From NCBI GenBank assembly GCA_947369305.1, contig CANBLA010000010.1:1-17361 (forward strand): 17,361 nucleotides of DNA. The letters are read 5' to 3'. The stretch comes from an uncultured Clostridia bacterium (lineage in GTDB: Bacteria; Bacillota_A; Clostridia; TANB77; CAG-508). The first letter of the stretch is position 1. Every line of letters starts with the position of its first letter. The position numbers were made by a program, and so were the translations under genes. Under the pieces are notes generated by a model. It was given only the letters and a program-made list of their open reading frames with translations. It did no database searches and had not been told where the DNA came from. This document shows positions 13,318-17,361 of this stretch, one piece after another.

Positions 13318-13831
13318 ACTTTAAATTACGATATTTTCTACTCACAATCCCATAAATTTCCCTTGCGCCACGACTCAATTCATTTTCGTCCACTTCACCA
13401 ATTTTATATCGTTCATACCCAAGACATTTTTCTGGCTCTGCAATTTTAGGTTCTCCATTTTTCAAACATCCTTTGTAAACAAGATAAACCCAAGCTTGTT
13501 CTTTTTTATCTCTTTCGTCAAAACATTTGGCATAGGTTGCTGTAATAAATTCCTGAATTTCAATTTGCGCCTCTGTTCCAATTTCTTCTACGATTTCTCG
13601 CTGTAAAGCAGTTCGAAAATTCTCATGTTCTTTTACTCTTCCACCAATGGTTTCCAGTTTTAGCCTTTCGTCTCTACAGGCAGGTCCTCTCCTTTGAAAA
13701 ATAATTTTGTTATCTTTATCAAAAGCACAAACAATCACAGCAACTTCATAGTGCTTCGCAATCTCAATACTTTCCTCCAAAACTTTTTCCAATTCTTTCT
13801 TATCTTTTACTTCATTTATGACTAATTCCAT
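13316..13831 (-). CDS. NUDIX hydrolase
   Basis: A Mg-dependent pyrophosphohydrolase for nucleoside diphosphate-linked substrates. The Nudix box (Gx5Ex7REUxEExGU) is complete at residues 64-86: G64, E70, R78-E79, E82-E83, G85, with Thr86 in the last position. The preceding strand AVIVCAFDKDNKIIFQRRG is the usual start of the fold. 171 residues is normal. ATG 13829-13831 has GGAG seven bases upstream; it is 18 bases after the flavin reductase gene. Substrate not predictable by eye; housecleaning of damaged nucleotides or coenzymes is typical. Confidence 0.95.
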   Translation of the reverse strand: MELVINEVKDKKELEKVLEESIEIAKHYEVAVIVCAFDKDNKIIFQRRGPACRDERLKLETIGGRVKEHENFRTALQREIVEEIGTEAQIEIQEFITATYAKCFDERDKKEQAWVYLVYKGCLKNGEPKIAEPEKCLGYERYKIGEVDENELSRGAREIYGIVSRKYRNLK

Positions 13832-13849
13832 TTTTTACTCCATTTCTTT

Positions 13850-14401
13850 TTACTTTATTCCACAACCTCTAGTTCCTACTTCTCGATTTCCTGCAAAATA
13901 TTTTTTCCCAGCAAAAGTCAAAAGATTCGCTTTAGCAAAATCAACTTCTTGCTTTTCACCCATAATTGCCTCATCACAATGCGTAGAAACGACTTCTGCT
14001 ACAAACATTTCATGAGAACAAAATGTTTGAATATCCACTACTTTACACTCTAAATTAATCGGACATTCCATAATATACGGCACTTTTACCATTTGGCTTT
14101 TCCCTTTTGTCAAATGACAAACTTCAAATTTGTCAACATCTCTTCCTGACTTCGTACCACAAAAATCCGCTATTTTTACCAATTTTTCATCTGGCAAATT
14201 GATGACAAATTCCTTGGTTTTTGTAATAATTTCATGCGAAAAACGAGCAGGTCTTATCGAAACATACACAATCATTGGTTCGGAATTAATAATTCCCGTC
14301 CACCCAATAGTTGCAATATTGCTTTTTTCCATATCGCCAGACGAAACCAAAGCCACTGGACTTGGCGCCAAGCCTAATTGATTTTGTAACTCAATTTTCA
14401 T
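13850..14401 (-). CDS. Flavin reductase-like FMN-binding protein
   Basis: A split-barrel FMN-binding protein of the flavin reductase family (183 residues). The opening PSPVALVSSGDMEKSNIATI and the block WTGIINSEPMIVYVSIRP, with RFSHEIITKTKEFVINLP, are the conserved flavin-binding parts. Members reduce free flavins with NAD(P)H or serve as redox or oxygen-stress proteins. It contains six to seven cysteines, including a terminal GTRGCGIK. ATG 14399-14401 has a strong AGGAGG site. It lies between the HD gene and the NUDIX gene in one apparent transcription unit. Confidence 0.92.
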   Translation of the reverse strand: MKIELQNQLGLAPSPVALVSSGDMEKSNIATIGWTGIINSEPMIVYVSIRPARFSHEIITKTKEFVINLPDEKLVKIADFCGTKSGRDVDKFEVCHLTKGKSQMVKVPYIMECPINLECKVVDIQTFCSHEMFVAEVVSTHCDEAIMGEKQEVDFAKANLLTFAGKKYFAGNREVGTRGCGIK

Positions 14402-14455
14402 GTTTACATTCCTCCTAATATCACTTTCAAATCATTTTATGTTCGTTTATCAATT

Positions 14456-14923
14456 TTATGAAAAATTAAAATCCAAATACGCACATTTCTTCGTTTTAAA
14501 ATGTAAAGCTTTTTCGATATCTTTTTTTGCCTTTTCCGAAATTTCACTTACCCTAACCGCTTTTTCTCCAATCTTTACTAAAGGATTGATATACCTTATT
14601 TTCACTTTCTCAATGCTAACAGAATAGATACCCCCCGGGGGTATATCGCCTTCTTTTATCTGAGTCGCATTTTTCCAGATTTTAAAACATTGTGCAATGT
14701 TTTTTTCTTCGCAATTCTCAATTTTTTCAATGATTTCTTTTTCGGAAAACTCATACAAATCATGAATTGTAATTAAATTTTTGTCGCTCATTTTTTTCAT
14801 TACATCTGCCAAAAATTGCATGGAAAATCTGGTTCGATTGTCAATATAGCAAGAGGATAACTGACTTGCTACATGTACAAATCTTTCTGCTTTTTCTTGA
14901 CTTACAAAGCCTAGTTCTGGCAA
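14456..14923 (-). CDS. C-terminal part of the frameshifted HD-domain protein
   Basis: 155 residues from TTG 14921-14923, but that is probably not a real start: the frame is open further back through NEQGLPELGFVSQEKAERF, and dropping one A from AAA at about 14939-14942 joins it to the upstream HD gene. The sequence is mainly helical (FLADVMKKMSDKNLITIHDLYEF), then a strand region IRYINPLVKIGEKAVRVSEI that resembles the C-terminal end of bacterial HD hydrolases. It carries the GC-rich palindrome copy 2, encoding DIPPGGIYS. No Shine-Dalgarno precedes the TTG. Confidence 0.7.
   Translation of the reverse strand: MPELGFVSQEKAERFVHVASQLSSCYIDNRTRFSMQFLADVMKKMSDKNLITIHDLYEFSEKEIIEKIENCEEKNIAQCFKIWKNATQIKEGDIPPGGIYSVSIEKVKIRYINPLVKIGEKAVRVSEISEKAKKDIEKALHFKTKKCAYLDFNFS
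14627..14648. repeat. GC-rich near-palindrome, copy 2 (inside the HD gene)
   Basis: Core ATACCCCC-C-GGGGGTAT with flanks AG and ATC; it differs from the rlmD copy only at the central base. It is read here as GAT ATA CCC CCG, whereas rlmD reads the same bases one position later (ATA TAC CCC CTG). Confidence 0.85.
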
Positions 14924-14930
14924 TCCTTGC

Positions 14931-15515
14931 TCATTTCCGCAAAATTTGAATATTTGAGTAGATTTCCTTAATTTCGTCTAAATTCCAGAATTTTTGAGTT
15001 ACGCCAAATCCATTTGAAAAGGTATACTCCAATCGATCACTTGCAAGTCTTGGAGCATCATTGTCGGCAATGGGATACTTATGATAATTATCAATCTCTT
15101 CTACTTGGATACCATCTCTTTTTAACAAACTCATAATTTCCTTTGATTGCATGATAATTTGCGTTGTCAATTCTTCTGTGGACTCTTGTGTTTCATAATC
15201 GCCATTCATAAAATCAATACAATATTTGAATACAGGAGTAGCGATATCATGAAAAAGTCCAGCTAATGTTTGCTTTTTGTTTTTTGTAAAATGCCAAACG
15301 ATTAAAGCTACAGCTACACTATGATCCAAGCTAGAATACCAAATTCGATCAGAATACAAGTTTGAATAAAAAGTTCCACAGGTTACGCTAATCTCTTTTT
15401 GTTTTTGCATTTCAACTGTATTCACATAATCCAGCAAAAATGCTGGGATTTCATCTGATAAAATAGAAAAATATTGTTGGATTGTTTTATTTAAATTTTC
15501 AAAATAATCTTGCAT
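14931..15515 (-). CDS. HD-domain phosphohydrolase, N-terminal part
   Basis: A metal-dependent phosphohydrolase of the HD superfamily; substrates of this branch are usually nucleotides or signalling molecules. The metal-binding residues are all in this part: His65 (SLDHSVAVAL), His89-Asp90 (AGLFHDIATP) and Asp160 (ASDRLEYT). The frame stops at 194 residues after IQILRK, whereas reading with one A removed continues as LRNEQGLPELGF into the next ORF for a total of about 350 residues. The catalytic half could still fold. ATG 15513-15515 follows AAAGGA. The leader carries a consensus promoter and an intrinsic terminator only a few bases before the ribosome-binding site, so attenuation is plausible. 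Confidence 0.88.
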   Translation of the reverse strand: MQDYFENLNKTIQQYFSILSDEIPAFLLDYVNTVEMQKQKEISVTCGTFYSNLYSDRIWYSSLDHSVAVALIVWHFTKNKKQTLAGLFHDIATPVFKYCIDFMNGDYETQESTEELTTQIIMQSKEIMSLLKRDGIQVEEIDNYHKYPIADNDAPRLASDRLEYTFSNGFGVTQKFWNLDEIKEIYSNIQILRK

Positions 15516-15530
15516 TTATTTTTCCTTTCT

Positions 15531-15567
15531 AAAAAAAGTCTCATCTCTGCTAGCTCTTAGAGATGAG
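15531..15567 (-). terminator. Leader terminator directly before the HD gene
   Basis: Minus-strand stem of nine perfect pairs (CTCATCTCT 15559-15567 with AGAGATGAG 15540-15548), 10-base loop, then AC and seven T residues (15531-15537 on the complement). The HD gene's Shine-Dalgarno begins about four bases further on. As it lies between the promoter at 15622-15650 and the gene, it either ends a roughly 85-nt RNA or acts as an attenuator. Confidence 0.85.
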
Positions 15568-15621
15568 GTTAAACCAAAAGGGGTAATCTACTTACGTGTT
15601 ACTCCTTATTTTATTGTTTTC

Positions 15622-15650
15622 ATTATAAAACATTTCTTTCTAGATGTCAA
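15622..15650 (-). promoter_or_regulatory. Perfect sigma-A consensus promoter
   Basis: Minus-strand TTGACA (15645-15650) and TATAAT (15622-15627) with exactly 17 bases between. It drives leftward transcription into the HD leader, the flavin reductase and the genes beyond. Confidence 0.9.
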
Positions 15651-15729
15651 TCATTTTAAATCAATTAGTGACATAATTTTTCACTCAATTAAAAATTTAT
15701 ATGCGGAATCTTAACTTTTAAAATCAATA

Positions 15730-15770
15730 TGCAAAGAAAGCTATGTGAATAATACATAGCTTTCTTTGCA
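15730..15770. terminator. 17-bp perfect hairpin downstream of rnr
   Basis: Arms 15730-15746 and 15754-15770 are perfectly complementary (GCAAAGAAAGCTATGT core) with a 7-base loop. It lies 43 bases after the rnr stop, as expected for its terminator, though the following minus-strand tract (ATATTGATTTT) is only moderately T-rich. Confidence 0.7.
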
Positions 15771-15812
15771 AAATTGCTTAAGTTAAGTAAAATAGGGCAA
15801 TATTCCCATTCA

Positions 15813-17361
15813 TCATTTCCTTCTGGAATGTTTTGGTCTGCTCTCGTTCAGCACATTTAGAGTCTTTTCCTCTATCAACTCAAAGCTAATCCTTCTCAAA
15901 GCCTTACTCGCCTCAATAACATGAATATTTATTTTATCTCCAATTTTAAAAATGCGATTTGTATGTTCACCGATTAACTGTTTTTTATCTTCGTCATAAA
16001 TATAATATTCCTTTCCCATATTTTCAAAACGAATTAATCCTTCTACCGTATTTTCCAACTCCGCAAACATGCCAAATGGAGTAATCGAAGAGATAATTGC
16101 TTCGAATTCTTCGCCAATTTTGTCCTGCATGAATTCTGCTTTTTTAATGCTTTCCGCTTCTCTTTCCGCCTTTGTAGCACGCTGCTCGCACTCAGATGAA
16201 CTCTTAGCATATTTTTCGCTATCTGCCTCAAATTGTACTCTCAATTCTTCATCTGCTTCCCAATATTCTGAAATCATTCTGTGAATAAACAAATCTGGAT
16301 AACGACGAATTGGCGATGTAAAATGGCAATAAAACTTACTTGCAATTCCAAAATGCCCTTGATTTTCGTTTTCGTACTTTGCTAATTTTAAAGTTCGCAA
16401 AATTAAATTAGAAACTACTTTTTCTTCTGGTTTGCCTTTTACCTCTTCCAAAACTTTCGCAAACTCCGTTGGATGCACCTTATCCTGATTAATATGAATT
16501 TTATAGCCAAAATTCCACAAAAATTTGTTAAGTTCTTTGACTTTATCTAAATCTGGTTCCTCATGAACACGATAAATAAACGGAAAGCTCATCCAATTAA
16601 ATTTTTCAGCAACTGTTTCATTCGCAGTCAGCATAAATTGCTCAATGATTTCATTGGCAAATGTTGTCTCATATTTTTTCACATCCACACATTTTCCATT
16701 TTCATCCAAAATAATTTTACTCTCTGGAATATCCAAATTCAAATAACCTGCTTTTTTACGTCTGTTTTTCAAAACATGCGCCAACTCTTCCATCAATTTA
16801 AAATCTGAAATATATTTTTGATATTTTTGGCAAATTTTTTCATCTGAATTGGTCAAAATTTTATTCACATCTGTGTAACTCATTCTTTCTGTTACTCGAA
16901 TCACAGACTTGTATACATCAGATGCGACAACTTTTCCATTTTTATCTATTTCCATTAAACACGAAAGTGCTAATCTATCTTGCCCGCTATTTAAGCTACA
17001 AATTCCGTTAGAAAGCTCAACTGGTAACATTGGAATAACACGGTCAAACATGTATACACTTGTCCCACGAAAAATCGCTTCATGATCCAAATTGGAACCT
17101 TTTTTCACATAATGACTAACATCTGCAATATGCACATCTAGCAAATAATTCCCATTACCTGCTTTGCCAACCCAAACAGCATCATCTAAATCTTTGGCGT
17201 CTTCTCCATCAATCGTAAAAATATTCATATTCTCCTTGCTACGCAAATCAATTCTGTTTTTTTCGTTATTGATTTTTAAATCTTCTTTCGTTAAAGTTTG
17301 CGAAATTTTTCTGGCTTCTTTCAAAACTGGTTCTGGAAACTCATTTGGTAAATCAAATTCT
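15813..17361 (-). CDS. rnr: Ribonuclease R, N-terminus off the window
   Basis: A processive 3'-to-5' exoribonuclease of the RNase II/R family, acting on structured RNA, rRNA and trans-translation targets. The frame is open to the window edge (upstream codons read EFDLPNEFPEPVLKEARKI, typical of the linker after the cold-shock domains), so the apparent TTG start at 17324 is not real. The RNB catalytic domain is present with IDGEDAKDLDDAV (metal-binding aspartates) and HFTSPIRRYPDLFIHR. An S1 domain follows (ITPFGMFAELENTVEGLIRF). The basic tail SRPKHSRRK ends the protein. smpB, often next to rnr, is not seen downstream; instead there are a hairpin terminator and a new promoter. Confidence 0.96.
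   Translation of the reverse strand, partial: EFDLPNEFPEPVLKEARKISQTLTKEDLKINNEKNRIDLRSKENMNIFTIDGEDAKDLDDAVWVGKAGNGNYLLDVHIADVSHYVKKGSNLDHEAIFRGTSVYMFDRVIPMLPVELSNGICSLNSGQDRLALSCLMEIDKNGKVVASDVYKSVIRVTERMSYTDVNKILTNSDEKICQKYQKYISDFKLMEELAHVLKNRRKKAGYLNLDIPESKIILDENGKCVDVKKYETTFANEIIEQFMLTANETVAEKFNWMSFPFIYRVHEEPDLDKVKELNKFLWNFGYKIHINQDKVHPTEFAKVLEEVKGKPEEKVVSNLILRTLKLAKYENENQGHFGIASKFYCHFTSPIRRYPDLFIHRMISEYWEADEELRVQFEADSEKYAKSSSECEQRATKAEREAESIKKAEFMQDKIGEEFEAIISSITPFGMFAELENTVEGLIRFENMGKEYYIYDEDKKQLIGEHTNRIFKIGDKINIHVIEASKALRRISFELIEEKTLNVLNESRPKHSRRK

Noticed and set aside
15531..15615. Known riboswitch (THF, preQ1, purine or T-box) in the HD leader
   Set aside because: I could not match the leader to the conserved cores of these classes; only a promoter, a small stem and a terminator are supported.
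1..17361. tRNA, rRNA or tmRNA genes, relaxase or conjugation genes
   Set aside because: None could be recognised on either strand; an ssrA/smpB pair was specifically looked for near rnr and not seen.

Overview
The window reads as part of a draft contig from a low-GC Gram-positive bacterium, most likely a member of the Clostridia. The support is strong AGGAGG-type ribosome-binding sites, A/T-rich codon use, consensus sigma-A promoters, intrinsic terminators, and gene families common in Clostridia. The first 50 bases are not biological: bases 18-50 match the Illumina TruSeq read-1 adapter. All convincing genes are on the minus strand.

Left region (51 to about 10,100) is very AT-rich (hand counts of single 60-base lines gave 8, 11 and 15 G+C) and looks accessory. 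In transcription order from right to left it holds a tightly packed run of small enzyme genes: ASCH, CYTH, cupin, a double acetyltransferase with a frameshift, a short MmcQ/YjbR protein, an S66 LD-carboxypeptidase/MccF-type peptidase, a 50-residue orphan and a nucleoside deaminase. Then come a two-gene module of unknown function (a DUF5677-like protein and a partner disrupted by an exact 17-bp tandem duplication) and a class II Fic protein. The Fic gene ends in three tandem 40-nt hairpin repeats. Next is about 600 bp of non-coding DNA with an array of palindromic 17-mers and a foldable insert, then a promoter plus early terminator, a SHOCT-like small ORF and a large serine recombinase cut off by the contig end. 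I read this region as an integrative element or genomic island carrying possible defence and detoxification cargo. No relaxase, conjugation or replication gene is present.

Right region (about 10,400 to 17,361) has higher G+C (22-25 of 60 in sampled lines) and core-like genes: RNase R (start off the window), an HD-domain hydrolase split by a frameshift, a flavin reductase-like protein, a NUDIX hydrolase, a charged small protein, a RhuM-family protein and RlmD (RumA). The 3' end of rumA is a known integration hotspot in Firmicutes, so the rlmD 3' end next to the compositional break is the best candidate for the island boundary.

Signals not explained by the genes include: the palindromic 17-mer array; three tandem hairpin repeats; two promoter-plus-terminator leaders (before the recombinase operon and before the HD gene); a 128-nt hairpin upstream of the ASCH operon; and a GC-rich 22-bp near-palindrome found almost identically inside rlmD and the HD gene in different reading frames, with a weaker copy between genes.
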